Part shown: positions 17,668 through 26,875 of the stretch, one piece after another
Layout: each line of letters starts with the position of its first letter
Position numbering within the stretch: the stretch's first letter is position 1
Assembly (NCBI GenBank): GCA_019187185.1
Contig: JABAQU010000004.1
Location: forward strand, 86,072-150,071
Direction: 5' to 3'
DNA length: 64,000 nucleotides
Origin: Steroidobacteraceae bacterium
Lineage (GTDB): Bacteria > Pseudomonadota > Gammaproteobacteria > Steroidobacterales > Steroidobacteraceae
Program-made: the position numbers and the translations under genes
Notes under the pieces: model-generated
The model's database searches: none
What the model was told of the DNA's origin: nothing
Seen by the model: the letters and a program-made list of their open reading frames with translations, nothing else

Positions 17668-19614
17668 TCAGGTCGTGAGCTCGGGCAGGTCGCGGAAGAA
17701 ATCGAGGGCCGCGGGGTTGGCGAGCGCATCGCGATTCGCGACCGGGCGACCGTGCACGATGTTGCGCACGGCGAGTTCGACGAGCTTGCCGCTCAATGTG
17801 CGCGGCAGGTCGGGTGCCGCGATGATCTTCGCCGGCACGTGCCGCGGTGTCGTATTGCGGCGGATCGCATCGCGGATGCGGGCGCGCAGCGCGTCGTCGA
17901 GCGCGATGCCCTCGCGCAGGCGCACGAACAGCACGACCCGCACGTCGCCGTCCCATTCCTGGCCGATCGCGAGCGCTTCGAGCACCTCAGGCAGCTGCTC
18001 GACCTGCCGGTAGATCTCCGCGGTGCCGATGCGCACGCCGCCCGGGTTCAGCACCGCATCGGAGCGGCCGTAGATCACGAAGCCGCCGTGCTCCGTCTCG
18101 AGCGCATCGTCGCCGTGATGCCAGGTGTCGGGGAAGCGCGCGAAATACGCGTCGTGGTAGCGCGTGCCCTGGGGGTCGTTCCAGAAGCCGACCGGCATCG
18201 ACGGAAAGGGCGCCGCGCACACGAGCTCGCCGCGCGCCCCGACGACCCGCCTGCCCGTGTCGTCGAAGACTTCCGTGCGCATGCCGAGACCGCGGCACTG
18301 GATCTCGCCCTTGCGCACGGGCAGCACCGGGCTGCCGAGGCAGAAGCACGAGACGATGTCGGTGCCGCCCGAAATGGATGACAGCTGCAGATCGTCTTTC
18401 ACGGCCCGGTAGACGAAATCGTAGGTCTCGGGCAGGAGGGGCGAGCCTGTCGACAGTACCGTGCGCAGCGCCGCGAGATCGACCGTCTTGCCCGGCTCGA
18501 AGCCCGCCTTGTCGAGTGCAGCGAGGTATTTCGCACTCGTGCCGAAGATCGCGACGCGCTCGCGCGCGGCGATGTCCCAAAGGACCCGCGGCCCCGGATG
18601 AAACGGCGAGCCCTCGTAGAGGATGAGCGTGGCGCCGCTCGCGAGGCCGCTCACGAGCCAGTTCCACATCATCCAGCCGCAGGTCGTGAAATAGAAGAGC
18701 CGGTCGCCTTCGCGCAGGTCGACGTGGAGCAGGTGTTCCTTCTGGTGCTGCAGCAGCGTGCCGCCCGCACCGTGCACGATGCACTTCGGTTTGCCGGTGG
18801 TGCCCGAGGAATAGAGGATGTACACGGGATGATCGAACGGCAGGCGCGTGAAGCGCAGCGTGGCGCCCGCACGACCGAAATCGCCGTAGTGGACCGCATC
18901 CGGCAGCGCGTCGATCGCGGGCCTCGCGCTCACGTACGGCACGACCACGACACGCAGGAGCCCCGGCAACTGCGGCGCAACCTGCGCCATCGCGGCGAGG
19001 GAGTCGAGCGTCTTGCCGGCGTAGAAGTAACCGTCCGCCGTGAACAGCACCTTCGGCGTGATCTGCCCGAAGCGGTCGAGCACGCCGTTCACGCCGAAAT
19101 CGGGCGAGCACGAGGACCAGATCGCGCCGAGGCTCGTCGTCGCGAGCATCGCGACGATGGCTTCCGGCACATTCGGCATGAAGCCCGCGACGCGATCGCC
19201 CGGGCCGACACCGAGTTCGCGCAGGCCGTCGGCGATGCGCGCGACCTCGTCGGCCAGTTCACGGCGCGCGATTTCGCGGCGCGTGCCCCGCTCGTTCGCG
19301 AAAACGATGGCCGCCTGCCCGTCGCGGTGGCGCAGCAGATTCTCGGCGAAATTGAGCCGTGCGGCCGGGAACCAGCGCGCGCCCGGCATGCGGTTCGCGT
19401 TCTCGAGGACGGGGCCGTCGCCCCAGTCGGCGCGCGTGTCGCTGAAGCGCGCGAGTTCCATCCAGAAGTCGGCGGGGTGCTCGAGCGACCAGGCCTCGAG
19501 GGCGGCGTAATCCGCCAGCGCGAGCTGGCGCCGCGCATTGACGCAAGTGCGGAACCGGGTGACGGCCGCCTGATCGACTCTCTCGCGGGAGGGCGTCCAG
19601 ATCGGTGTCGTCAT
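17668..19614 (-). CDS. Acetoacetyl-CoA synthetase
   Basis: 648 residues, an ANL-superfamily ligase that activates acetoacetate with ATP and CoA. Adenylate-binding P-loop YSSGTTGKPK lies near residues 268-277, and the catalytic lysine is in RTLSGKLVELAV near the C-terminus. The N-terminal ACAS segment has LNFAENLL, and the motif CGWMMWNWLVSGLASGAT is characteristic of acetoacetyl-CoA rather than acetyl-CoA synthetases. With the thiolase at 24982 it would turn acetoacetate, a product of leucine and tyrosine breakdown, into two acetyl-CoA. It starts eight bases after the ETF-QO stop. Confidence 0.93.
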   Translation of the reverse strand: MTTPIWTPSRERVDQAAVTRFRTCVNARRQLALADYAALEAWSLEHPADFWMELARFSDTRADWGDGPVLENANRMPGARWFPAARLNFAENLLRHRDGQAAIVFANERGTRREIARRELADEVARIADGLRELGVGPGDRVAGFMPNVPEAIVAMLATTSLGAIWSSCSPDFGVNGVLDRFGQITPKVLFTADGYFYAGKTLDSLAAMAQVAPQLPGLLRVVVVPYVSARPAIDALPDAVHYGDFGRAGATLRFTRLPFDHPVYILYSSGTTGKPKCIVHGAGGTLLQHQKEHLLHVDLREGDRLFYFTTCGWMMWNWLVSGLASGATLILYEGSPFHPGPRVLWDIAARERVAIFGTSAKYLAALDKAGFEPGKTVDLAALRTVLSTGSPLLPETYDFVYRAVKDDLQLSSISGGTDIVSCFCLGSPVLPVRKGEIQCRGLGMRTEVFDDTGRRVVGARGELVCAAPFPSMPVGFWNDPQGTRYHDAYFARFPDTWHHGDDALETEHGGFVIYGRSDAVLNPGGVRIGTAEIYRQVEQLPEVLEALAIGQEWDGDVRVVLFVRLREGIALDDALRARIRDAIRRNTTPRHVPAKIIAAPDLPRTLSGKLVELAVRNIVHGRPVANRDALANPAALDFFRDLPELTT

Positions 19615-19621
19615 CGTCGCG

Positions 19622-21205
19622 TCAGAGGGTCTGGTAGTTCGGTCCGGACCCGCCTTCCGGCGTCGTCCATGTGATGTTGCCGTAGGGGTCCTTGATGTCG
19701 CAGGCCTTGCAGTGCACGCAGTTGGCCGCGTTGATCTGCAGGCGTTTGCCGCCGGCCCCGTCGTCGACCATTTCGTAGACACCCACCGGGCAGAAGCGCG
19801 TGCACGGATTGTCGAACTCCTCCCGGCAGCGGGTGGCGCACAGGTGCGTATCGGCAACCTTGAGGTGGGCAGGCTGCGCCTCGTCGTGCGTGGTCGCGGC
19901 AAAGTACGCCGATGCGAGCCGGTCGCGAGGCGGCAGCGTGCGCTCGACCCAGCCGCGCTCGGGCGACGTGTATTCGTCCAGCCGGCGCAGGGCCGCCGCG
20001 TTGTCGGTATTGCGCAATGTCCACGGCGTGTGTCCGCCGGTCACGACCTCGAGCGCCGAGTTGGCGAGGCCGAACCAGAGCCCGCGCTTGAAGCCCGGCT
20101 TGAAGTTGCGCACCTTGCGCAGCTCCTGTCCGCCGGGTGAGGCGCGCCACGCGGCGTCGAAGCCGGCCGGCGAGCCGTTCGCCGCGAGGTGCGCGGCGGC
20201 GAGCGCACCGGAGCGTATCGCCTGGTGGATGCCCTTGATCTTCGGGAAATTGAGCGTGCCGCCGGCATCCCCGACGATCAGCGCGCCGGGCATTTCGATC
20301 TTCGGCAGTGATTGCCAGCCTCCCGCTGCGATCGTGCGTGCGCCCGCCGAGACGATCTCGCCACCTTCCAGCAGCGGCCGCACGGCAGGGTGGTGCTTGA
20401 ATTGCTGGAACACCTCGAACGGCTTCAGCTCCGCGTCGATGTAGTCGAGGCCGACGACGAAGCCGACGTACACGCGGTCGTTGCCGAGGTGATAAATGAA
20501 GCTGCCGCCGTACGTGGCGTTGTCGAGCGGCCAGCCGACGCTGTGCTGGATCAGGCCCGCCGTGGCGCGGCCGGGCGGCAGCTGCCACAGCTCCTTGAAG
20601 CCGAGGCCATAGGTCTGCGGGTTGCTCGCCGCATCGAGTGCGTAGCGGGCAATGAGTCGCTTCGTGACACTGCCACGGCAGCCTTCGGCGAGCACGGTCG
20701 TGCGCGCGCGCACTTCCGGTCCGGGCGCGAAGTTCGGGCCGGGCTCGCCGTCCTTCGTGATCCCCATGTCGCCGATCTGCACGCCGGCGACGGCGCCTGC
20801 CGCGTCGAACAGCGGCGCGGCCGCCGCGAAACCGGCGAATACGTCGACCCCGAGGCCCTCCGCCTGTTGCGCGAGCCACGGCGTCAGCAGGCCGAGCGAA
20901 ATGATGAAATTGCCGTGATTGCGCTGTTGCGGCGGCACCGGGAGCCGGTGCGCGCCCTTGCGGGTGAGGATCCGGAGTTCGTCGTGGGTCGCGGGCACGC
21001 ACACGCCGAGCTGCGCGTCGCGCCATTGCGGCACGAGCTCGTCGAGCGGCCCGGGCTCCATGACCGCGCCCGACAGCGAATGCGCGCCGACCGCCGAGCC
21101 CTTCTCGAGCACGCAGACCGTGAGGTCCGGCTTCAGCTGCTTCAGGCGGATCGCGCATGCGAGCCCCGCCGGGCCCGCGCCGACGATCACGACGTCATAT
21201 TCCAT
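19622..21205 (-). CDS. Electron transfer flavoprotein-ubiquinone oxidoreductase
   Basis: About 527 residues. It takes electrons from ETF, reduced by acyl-CoA dehydrogenases, to ubiquinone at the inner membrane. FAD binding is shown by YDVVIVGAGPAGLACAIR, the quinone region by LPKIEMPGALIVGDAGGTLN, and the [4Fe-4S] cluster by CTRFCPVGVYE and NCVHCKACDIKDP. The start is uncertain: ATG 21205 has a weak ribosome site, while TTG 21244 lies eight bases after GGGAG and would add 13 residues. The genes around it serve acyl-CoA oxidation, which needs this enzyme. Confidence 0.96.
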   Translation of the reverse strand: MEYDVVIVGAGPAGLACAIRLKQLKPDLTVCVLEKGSAVGAHSLSGAVMEPGPLDELVPQWRDAQLGVCVPATHDELRILTRKGAHRLPVPPQQRNHGNFIISLGLLTPWLAQQAEGLGVDVFAGFAAAAPLFDAAGAVAGVQIGDMGITKDGEPGPNFAPGPEVRARTTVLAEGCRGSVTKRLIARYALDAASNPQTYGLGFKELWQLPPGRATAGLIQHSVGWPLDNATYGGSFIYHLGNDRVYVGFVVGLDYIDAELKPFEVFQQFKHHPAVRPLLEGGEIVSAGARTIAAGGWQSLPKIEMPGALIVGDAGGTLNFPKIKGIHQAIRSGALAAAHLAANGSPAGFDAAWRASPGGQELRKVRNFKPGFKRGLWFGLANSALEVVTGGHTPWTLRNTDNAAALRRLDEYTSPERGWVERTLPPRDRLASAYFAATTHDEAQPAHLKVADTHLCATRCREEFDNPCTRFCPVGVYEMVDDGAGGKRLQINAANCVHCKACDIKDPYGNITWTTPEGGSGPNYQTL

Positions 21206-21295
21206 GACGTCACGTTCAATGGTGCTGTTTGTCGAGTCTGCCAAGGCCGTTACTCCCACACTGCAGCGCGCTGCGCCATTCGCTGTCGGCTCCCC

Positions 21296-22063
21296 TTACT
21301 TCGGTTGCATCCTGATCGCCCCGTCGATGCGGATCGTCTCGCCGTTGATCATCGGAATCTCGAAGATCGACTGCACGAGCGCGGCGAATTCCTCCGGCTT
21401 GCCGAGGCGCGGGGGAAAGGGCGCCTGCCTGCCGAGCGAATCCTGCACGTCCTGCGGCATGCCCGCGACCATCGGAGTGCGGAAAATGCCCGGCGCGATC
21501 GACACGCAGCGGATGCCGAACGCCGCGAGTTCGCGCGCGATCGGCATCGTCATTCCCATCACCGCGGCCTTGGTCGCCGAGTACGCGGCCTGGCCGATCT
21601 GGCCCTCGAAGGCCGCGACCGACGAGGTATGGATCAGGACGCCGCGCTCGCCGTCCTCCGTCGGCGCATTTCCCTGCATGACGGCCGCCGCCGCCTTATC
21701 GCACAGGAACGTGCCGATCAGATTGATGTGGATCACCTTGGTGAAGAAATCGCCGGCCATCGGGCCGCTGCGGCCGAGCACACGCCCCGCGCCGATCACG
21801 CCGGCACAGTTCACCAGCAGGTTGACACCACCCATGAACGCGCGGGCGCTTTCCATGGCCGCATTGACTTCGGCCTCCGAGGTCACGTCGCACTTGACGA
21901 ACCGTGCGCCGGCGCCGAGTTCCGCGGCGGCAGCCTGACCGGGGCCTTCCTGCACGTCGAGCAGCGTCACCTTGCCGCCCTGCGCGGCGATGTGGCGCGC
22001 GACGGCGTTGCCGAGCCCTGATGCCGCGCCCGTCACGACGGCGCGTGCTTCTTTCATCTTCAT
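21296..22063 (-). CDS. SDR-family 3-hydroxyacyl-CoA dehydrogenase, HSD10 type
   Basis: 255 residues, a classical short-chain dehydrogenase. Cofactor motif VVTGAASGLGNAVAR with the acidic Asp of LLDVQE indicates NAD. The catalytic Ser-Tyr-Lys set is in IHTSSVAAFEGQ and AAYSATKAAV. The closing VQSIFEIPMINGETIRIDGA is characteristic of 3-hydroxyacyl-CoA dehydrogenase type II (HSD17B10), which acts on 2-methyl-3-hydroxybutyryl-CoA in isoleucine breakdown and on some steroids. ATG 22063 is preceded by GAGAGG at six bases. Same strand as the crotonase upstream, 24 bases away. Confidence 0.92.
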   Translation of the reverse strand: MKMKEARAVVTGAASGLGNAVARHIAAQGGKVTLLDVQEGPGQAAAAELGAGARFVKCDVTSEAEVNAAMESARAFMGGVNLLVNCAGVIGAGRVLGRSGPMAGDFFTKVIHINLIGTFLCDKAAAAVMQGNAPTEDGERGVLIHTSSVAAFEGQIGQAAYSATKAAVMGMTMPIARELAAFGIRCVSIAPGIFRTPMVAGMPQDVQDSLGRQAPFPPRLGKPEEFAALVQSIFEIPMINGETIRIDGAIRMQPK

Positions 22064-22087
22064 ATGGGACCTCTCAGTAAAGCACAA

Positions 22088-22861
22088 TCATTTGCGGCGC
22101 GCGAGAAAATCCCGCACGCGCGCGCGGCCTTCCTGCGACATGCGCAGGCGCGCGAGCCGATGGCTGGTCGAGCGCCGCAGCGCCGCATCGCGCGGTGCTG
22201 CGGATACCTCGTGCACGAGCGATTTCACCTCGACCTGCGCCTGCGGGCCACCCTGCAGCAGCTCCGCGACGATCCGGTGCACCTCGCCGTCGAGCGCCGC
22301 CTCGTCGGCGACCGCCTCGTGCAACAAGCCGAGCTCGCGTGCCCGCACGCCGTCGAAGCGCTCGCCGCTGAGCGCGTAACGACGCATCGCGCGTTCGCCC
22401 ATGGCCGCCACGACGTGAGGCGAGATGGTCGCGGGCACGAGCCCGAGGCGCACTTCGGAGAGCGCGAATCGCGCCGCCGCCAGGCCCACGGCGATGTCGC
22501 AACAGGCGATCAGGCCGACGCCGCCGCCGAACGCATCGCCGTTGACCCGCGCGACGAGCGGCTTCGGGCATTCGTCGAGCGCCGCGAGCATGTCGGCGAG
22601 CGCCAGCGCATCGGCGTAGTTGGCGGCCTCGTCGGCATCCGCCATCGCGCGCATGTGGCCGAGGTCGGCGCCTGCGCAAAAACTGCGGCCTGCTCCCGTG
22701 ACGACGATGACGCGTACCGCCGGGTCCCGCCCGAGCGTGCCGATCGTCGCGTGCAGCGCGGCGATCAATTCACCGTCGAACGCATTGTGCCGGTCGGGCC
22801 GGTTCAGCGTGAGACGCGCGACGCCGTCCCGGCCGCGATCGATTGCGAGGAGTTCGGTCAT
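22088..22861 (-). CDS. liuC: Enoyl-CoA hydratase, methylglutaconyl-CoA hydratase-like
   Basis: 257-residue crotonase with oxyanion-hole segments RSFCAGADLGHMRAM and VNGDAFGGGVGLIACCD. Catalytic glutamates are expected in RFALSEVRLGLVPATI. The motif SFCAGADL-MR and neighbourhood with a methylcrotonyl-CoA carboxylase subunit match LiuC of the leucine/isovalerate cluster, which hydrates 3-methylglutaconyl-CoA to HMG-CoA. The assignment to leucine breakdown is contextual; a general short-chain hydratase is possible. Confidence 0.88.
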   Translation of the reverse strand: MTELLAIDRGRDGVARLTLNRPDRHNAFDGELIAALHATIGTLGRDPAVRVIVVTGAGRSFCAGADLGHMRAMADADEAANYADALALADMLAALDECPKPLVARVNGDAFGGGVGLIACCDIAVGLAAARFALSEVRLGLVPATISPHVVAAMGERAMRRYALSGERFDGVRARELGLLHEAVADEAALDGEVHRIVAELLQGGPQAQVEVKSLVHEVSAAPRDAALRRSTSHRLARLRMSQEGRARVRDFLARRK

Positions 22862-22926
22862 GCTGGCCCTCAGGGTATCGTCGCCGGGCGGCGTCCCGCA
22901 AATCGCGGCCGCCGCCCGGCTGCCGT

Positions 22927-23358
22927 TCAACCCTTCAGCGGCGCGATCTTGCAGGTGCAGGACGCGCGCGCGATCGGCGTGCCGCCGGCATCCGTGAGCT
23001 GGCCCTCGGCATAGGCGACCGAGCGCGTGCAGTGCACGACGGTGCCTTCGCTGAAGTACACGCCCGGATTGCACACGCGAAAGAACGAGACCTTCAGCTC
23101 GAGCGTGGGCGCCATCATTCCGACTCCGACGCGCGCGGTGATCGCGTGGGCCATGGCCGCGTCGAGCATCGAGGTCACGAACCCGCCCTGCACGATCGTG
23201 CCCGAGTGGCAGCAGGCCTCGGTCGGATGCCAGCGCAGTCGCGCCCAGCCGCGCTGCTGGTCGATCGCCTCGACCGTGCCGTCGAGGATGCGCATGAATG
23301 CGCCGGCGCGCTCGCGCATGTAGGCGATCATCCGGTCGGCGTCGACTGCCTGGCTCAT
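22927..23358 (-). CDS. PaaI-family hotdog-fold acyl-CoA thioesterase
   Basis: 143 residues. The core CHSGTIVQGGFVTSMLDAAMAHAI matches the hotdog motif HxGxxxGGxxxxxxDxxxG-like of PaaI/YbgC-related thioesterases, followed by LELKVSFFRVCNPG. It would hydrolyse an acyl-CoA, releasing CoA when intermediates pile up. It lies seven bases after the carboxyltransferase stop, so is probably in the same transcript. Confidence 0.85.
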   Translation of the reverse strand: MSQAVDADRMIAYMRERAGAFMRILDGTVEAIDQQRGWARLRWHPTEACCHSGTIVQGGFVTSMLDAAMAHAITARVGVGMMAPTLELKVSFFRVCNPGVYFSEGTVVHCTRSVAYAEGQLTDAGGTPIARASCTCKIAPLKG

Positions 23359-23365
23359 GCCGGTC

Positions 23366-24970
23366 TCACATCCTGAAAATGCCGTAACGCTCGTCGGCCG
23401 GCCGCGGGCCGCGCGCCGCCACGTGCAGCGCGAGCGCGAGCACGCGCCGCGTGTCGAGCGGGTCGATGACGCCGTCGTCCCACAGCCGCGCGGTGGCGTA
23501 GTAGGGGTGTCCCTGCTGCTCGTACCGCTCGCGGATCTCGTCCATGAACTGCTGCTGCGCGGGCTGCGGCCACGCGGCGCCGCGCAAGCCGTCCCGGCGC
23601 ACGGTCGCGAGTACCTGCGCCGCCTGTTCGCCGCCCATCACCGATATGCGCGCGTTGGGCCACATCCACAGGAAGCGCGCGCCGTAGGCGCGGCCGCACA
23701 TCGCGTAGTTGCCCGCGCCGAACGAGCCGCCGATCACCACGGTGAACTTCGGCACCGTCGCGCACGCGACCGCGGTGACCATTTTCGCACCGTCCTTGGC
23801 GATGCCCGCCTGCTCGTACTTCGAGCCGACCATGAAGCCGGTGATGTTCTGCAGGAAGACGAGCGGCGTGCCGCGGCGGTTCGCGAGCTGCACGAAGTGG
23901 GCGGCCTTTAGCGCCGACTCGGAGAACAGTACACCGTTGTTCGCGACGATCGCGACGGGGCAGCCGTGGATGCGCGCGAAGCCGCAGACGATCGTCGTGC
24001 CGTATTCGGGCTTGAACTCGTGGAAATCGGATGCATCGACGATGCGGCCGATGATCTCGCGCACGTCGTAGGGCTGGCGGGTGTCCTGCGGGACGATGCC
24101 GTGGATTTCGCGCGGGTCGAGTGCGGGCGCCACTTCCGGCGCGAGATCGAGCCATGCCGCCGGGCGCGGCCGCAGCGTCGCGATCACGGAGCGCGCGAGC
24201 GCGAGCGCGTGGGCGTCGTTCTCCGCCAGATGATCGGCGACGCCGGAGCGTCGCGCGTGCACGTCGCCGCCGCCGAGCGATTCCGCATCGATTTCCTCGC
24301 CGGTCGCGGCCTTCACGAGCGGCGGGCCGCCGAGGAAGATCGTGCCCTGCTTCTGCACGATGATCGTCTCGTCCGACATCGCCGGTACGTAGGCGCCACC
24401 GGCCGTGCAGCTGCCCATCACGACGGCCACCTGCGCGTGGCCGAGCGCGGACATCTGCGCCTGGTTGTAGAAAATGCGGCCGAAGTGGTCGCGGTCGGGG
24501 AACACCTCGTCCTGCAGCGGCAGGAAGGCGCCGCCGGAATCGACGAGATACACGCAGGGCAATGCGTTCTCGAGCGCGACCTGCTGTGCACGCAGGTGCT
24601 TTTTCACGGTGAGCGGGAAGTAGGTACCGCCCTTGACCGTGGCGTCGTTGGCGATCACGAGCACTTCGCGGTCGTGGATGCGGCCGATGCCGGCGACGAG
24701 CCCGGCGGCCGGCGCCTCGCCGTCGTAGAGCCCGAGCGCGGCGAGCGGCGCGATCTCGAGAAAGGGGCTGCCCGGATCGAGGAGGGCGGTCACGCGTTCG
24801 CGCGGCAAGAGCTTGCCGCGCGCGGTGTGCCGCGCGCGGGCCTCGTCACTGCCGCCGCGAGCGGCGCGCGCGAGCTCCCGGCGCAGGTCCGCGACCAACC
24901 GCTCCATGTGGGCGCGGTTGGTGCGGAATGCCCCGCTCGCCGGATCGATCGCGGTGCCGAGTCGCGCCAT
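23366..24970 (-). CDS. liuB: Methylcrotonyl-CoA carboxylase-type carboxyltransferase (beta) subunit
   Basis: 534 residues, both halves of the acyl-CoA carboxyltransferase fold. Features include [56 protein letters not shown] and [13 protein letters not shown]; the last favours methylcrotonyl-CoA over propionyl-CoA carboxylases. It moves CO2 from biotin to 3-methylcrotonyl-CoA in leucine breakdown. The biotin-carrying alpha subunit (LiuD), the isovaleryl-CoA dehydrogenase (LiuA) and HMG-CoA lyase (LiuE) are absent here. Stop of the thiolase upstream is 11 bases before the ATG. Confidence 0.93.
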   Translation of the reverse strand: MARLGTAIDPASGAFRTNRAHMERLVADLRRELARAARGGSDEARARHTARGKLLPRERVTALLDPGSPFLEIAPLAALGLYDGEAPAAGLVAGIGRIHDREVLVIANDATVKGGTYFPLTVKKHLRAQQVALENALPCVYLVDSGGAFLPLQDEVFPDRDHFGRIFYNQAQMSALGHAQVAVVMGSCTAGGAYVPAMSDETIIVQKQGTIFLGGPPLVKAATGEEIDAESLGGGDVHARRSGVADHLAENDAHALALARSVIATLRPRPAAWLDLAPEVAPALDPREIHGIVPQDTRQPYDVREIIGRIVDASDFHEFKPEYGTTIVCGFARIHGCPVAIVANNGVLFSESALKAAHFVQLANRRGTPLVFLQNITGFMVGSKYEQAGIAKDGAKMVTAVACATVPKFTVVIGGSFGAGNYAMCGRAYGARFLWMWPNARISVMGGEQAAQVLATVRRDGLRGAAWPQPAQQQFMDEIRERYEQQGHPYYATARLWDDGVIDPLDTRRVLALALHVAARGPRPADERYGIFRM

Positions 24971-24981
24971 GGCGCGGCAGC

Positions 24982-26178
24982 TTACAGCAGCTCGATCGCG
25001 ATGGCCGTCGCCTCGCCGCCGCCGATGCACAGTGACGCAATGCCGCGCCGCTTGCCCGTACGCTTCAGGGCGTGCACGAGCGTCGTGACGATGCGTGCGC
25101 CGGTCGCCCCGATCGGATGCCCGAGCGCGCATGCGCCGCCGTTGACGTTCACCCGCGCCGGATCGAGCCCGAGGTCGCGGATCGCCGCCATCGTCACGGC
25201 GGCGAACGCTTCGTTGATCTCGTAGAGGTCGACGTCGCCGACCTGCCAGCCGAGCACCGCGAGCACTTTGCGGATCGCCCCGACCGGTGCGGTCGTGAAC
25301 CATTCCGGTTCGTGTGCATGGCTCGCGTACGCGAGGATGCGCGCGAGCGGCCTGGCGCCGAGACGTTGCGCGGCGGCCTCGCTCATCACGACGGCAGCTG
25401 CGGCGCCATCCGCGATCGACGACGAGGACGCGGCGGTGACCGTGCCGTCCTTGCTGAAGGCGGGCTTCAGCGTCGGGATCTTCTCGATGCTGCAGTTCGC
25501 AGGTGTTTCATCCGTCGCGACGACGGCATCACCCTTGCGACCCTTGACGGTCACCGGCGATATCTCGGCGGCGAACGCGCCGTTCGCGACCGCGGCCTGC
25601 GCACGGCGCACCGATTCGGCGGCGAAGGCATCCTGCTCGGCGCGCGTGAAGCCGTACTTCGTGGCGGTCGCCTCCGCGAAGTAGCCCATCATCCTGCCGT
25701 CGTACGGGTTCTGCAGGCCGTCGTAGAACATGTGATCGAGGAGTTCACCATGTCCCAGACGATAGCCACCGCGCGCCTTCAGCAGCAGATACGGCGCATT
25801 GGTCATCGATTCCATGCCGCCGGCGAGCACCACGTCGGCCTCGCCGGTACGGATCTGGGCGGCGGCCAGCATGATGGCCTTCATGCCCGAGCCGCAGACC
25901 TTGTTGATGGTGGTCGCGGGCACCGATTGCGGCAGGCCGGCGGCGAGCGCCGCCTGTCGCGCCGGCGCCTGGCCGACTCCCGCGGGCAGTACGCAGCCGA
26001 ATATCGCCTCCCCGATGTCGCCGGGCGCGATGCCGGCCGCGGCGATCGCACCACGCGCGGCGGCGGCGGCGAGCTGCGGTGCGCTGGCACCGGCCAGCGC
26101 GCCCTGCAGGGCCCCGATCGGCGTGCGCTGTGCGGCAGCGATGAGGACGGTGGGAGAGAGCGGGGATTTCTGACTCAT
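24982..26178 (-). CDS. Acetyl-CoA C-acyltransferase (thiolase)
   Basis: 398 residues, degradative-biosynthetic thiolase fold. The acyl-carrying cysteine is in [10 protein letters not shown]; the catalytic His in [16 protein letters not shown]; the second Cys in [12 protein letters not shown]. The length and NEAFAAVTM segment match acetoacetyl-CoA thiolases (AtoB/PhaA). With the acetoacetyl-CoA synthetase it finishes ketogenic amino acid breakdown. Its ATG overlaps the TetR stop by four bases, so regulator and thiolase are translationally linked. Confidence 0.96.
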   Translation of the reverse strand: MSQKSPLSPTVLIAAAQRTPIGALQGALAGASAPQLAAAAARGAIAAAGIAPGDIGEAIFGCVLPAGVGQAPARQAALAAGLPQSVPATTINKVCGSGMKAIMLAAAQIRTGEADVVLAGGMESMTNAPYLLLKARGGYRLGHGELLDHMFYDGLQNPYDGRMMGYFAEATATKYGFTRAEQDAFAAESVRRAQAAVANGAFAAEISPVTVKGRKGDAVVATDETPANCSIEKIPTLKPAFSKDGTVTAASSSSIADGAAAAVVMSEAAAQRLGARPLARILAYASHAHEPEWFTTAPVGAIRKVLAVLGWQVGDVDLYEINEAFAAVTMAAIRDLGLDPARVNVNGGACALGHPIGATGARIVTTLVHALKRTGKRRGIASLCIGGGEATAIAIELL

Positions 26179-26822
26179 GACACGTTTCCTGATGAAGCGC
26201 CCTCGGGGCGCGGTGCGAGACCCTGGACGAAAATCTCGATGAATCGATCCGCGATCGCATCGGCCGACAATGTGGCATCGTCGCGGTACCAGTGCGGAAT
26301 CCAGTTGAGCGCACCGGCAAGCGCGAATGCCGCCATTTTCGGGTCGCAGTCGCCGATCGAACCGTCGCCGATGCCGGCCCGCAGCAAGCGGCGGATCTCC
26401 TGGTCGATTCCCGACTTGAGCTGCCGGATGCGCGCGCCCAGCTCGGGGCCGAGATCCTGATCCTCAGCGCGCACCATACACCAGCCGAAGTCCGACGTGA
26501 TCGCCTCGACGTAGCTGCGCACGACTTCGATCAATCGTTCGCGGCCGCTCGACGTGCCGGACCGTGCCTGACTGCACGCTGCCGCAATGCGGTCGAGGCC
26601 CGCCCGGAAGCACTCGAACAGCATTTCCTCCTTGCTCGCGACGTAGTAGTAGAGCGTCGGCTTCGTGACATGCAGCACCGCGGCGATGTCGTCGAGCGAG
26701 GTGTGGTGGTAGCCGCGCTCGCGAAAGGCGCGCGCGGCCGCCCGGATCACCGCGTCGCGCTTCAGCTCCCGCTGGCGCGCACGGTTGCCGGGAACCTGCC
26801 AAGGCGAAACTGGCCTCACCAT
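26175..26822 (-). CDS. TetR-family regulator of the acyl-CoA gene block
   Basis: 215 residues. The N-terminal helix-turn-helix reads VIRAAARAFRERGYHHTSLD, then DIAAVLHVTKPTLYYYVASKEEML. The C-terminal part is the ligand-binding domain. It starts the operon of thiolase, carboxyltransferase, thioesterase and hydratase and is divergent from icmF with 53 bases between starts, so it most likely represses both sides and responds to an acyl-CoA. A possible operator lies in the gap (26836-26866). GTG or ATG starts a few codons in are also possible. Confidence 0.9.
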   Translation of the reverse strand: MVRPVSPWQVPGNRARQRELKRDAVIRAAARAFRERGYHHTSLDDIAAVLHVTKPTLYYYVASKEEMLFECFRAGLDRIAAACSQARSGTSSGRERLIEVVRSYVEAITSDFGWCMVRAEDQDLGPELGARIRQLKSGIDQEIRRLLRAGIGDGSIGDCDPKMAAFALAGALNWIPHWYRDDATLSADAIADRFIEIFVQGLAPRPEGASSGNVS

Positions 26823-26835
26823 GCCGTGGAGTCTA

Positions 26836-26866
26836 TACTAGCGGGTAGAAATCCTACTAGTCGGTA
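26836..26866. promoter_or_regulatory. Candidate TetR operator between the regulator and icmF
   Basis: Two similar 12-mers repeat directly, 19 bases apart: TACTAGCGGGTA (26836-26847) and TACTAGTCGGTA (26855-26866). The second holds the palindrome ACTAGT, and CCTACTAGTCGGTA is a near palindrome. The pair covers the gap between the divergent starts. Confidence 0.5.
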
Positions 26867-26875
26867 ACATTACCC

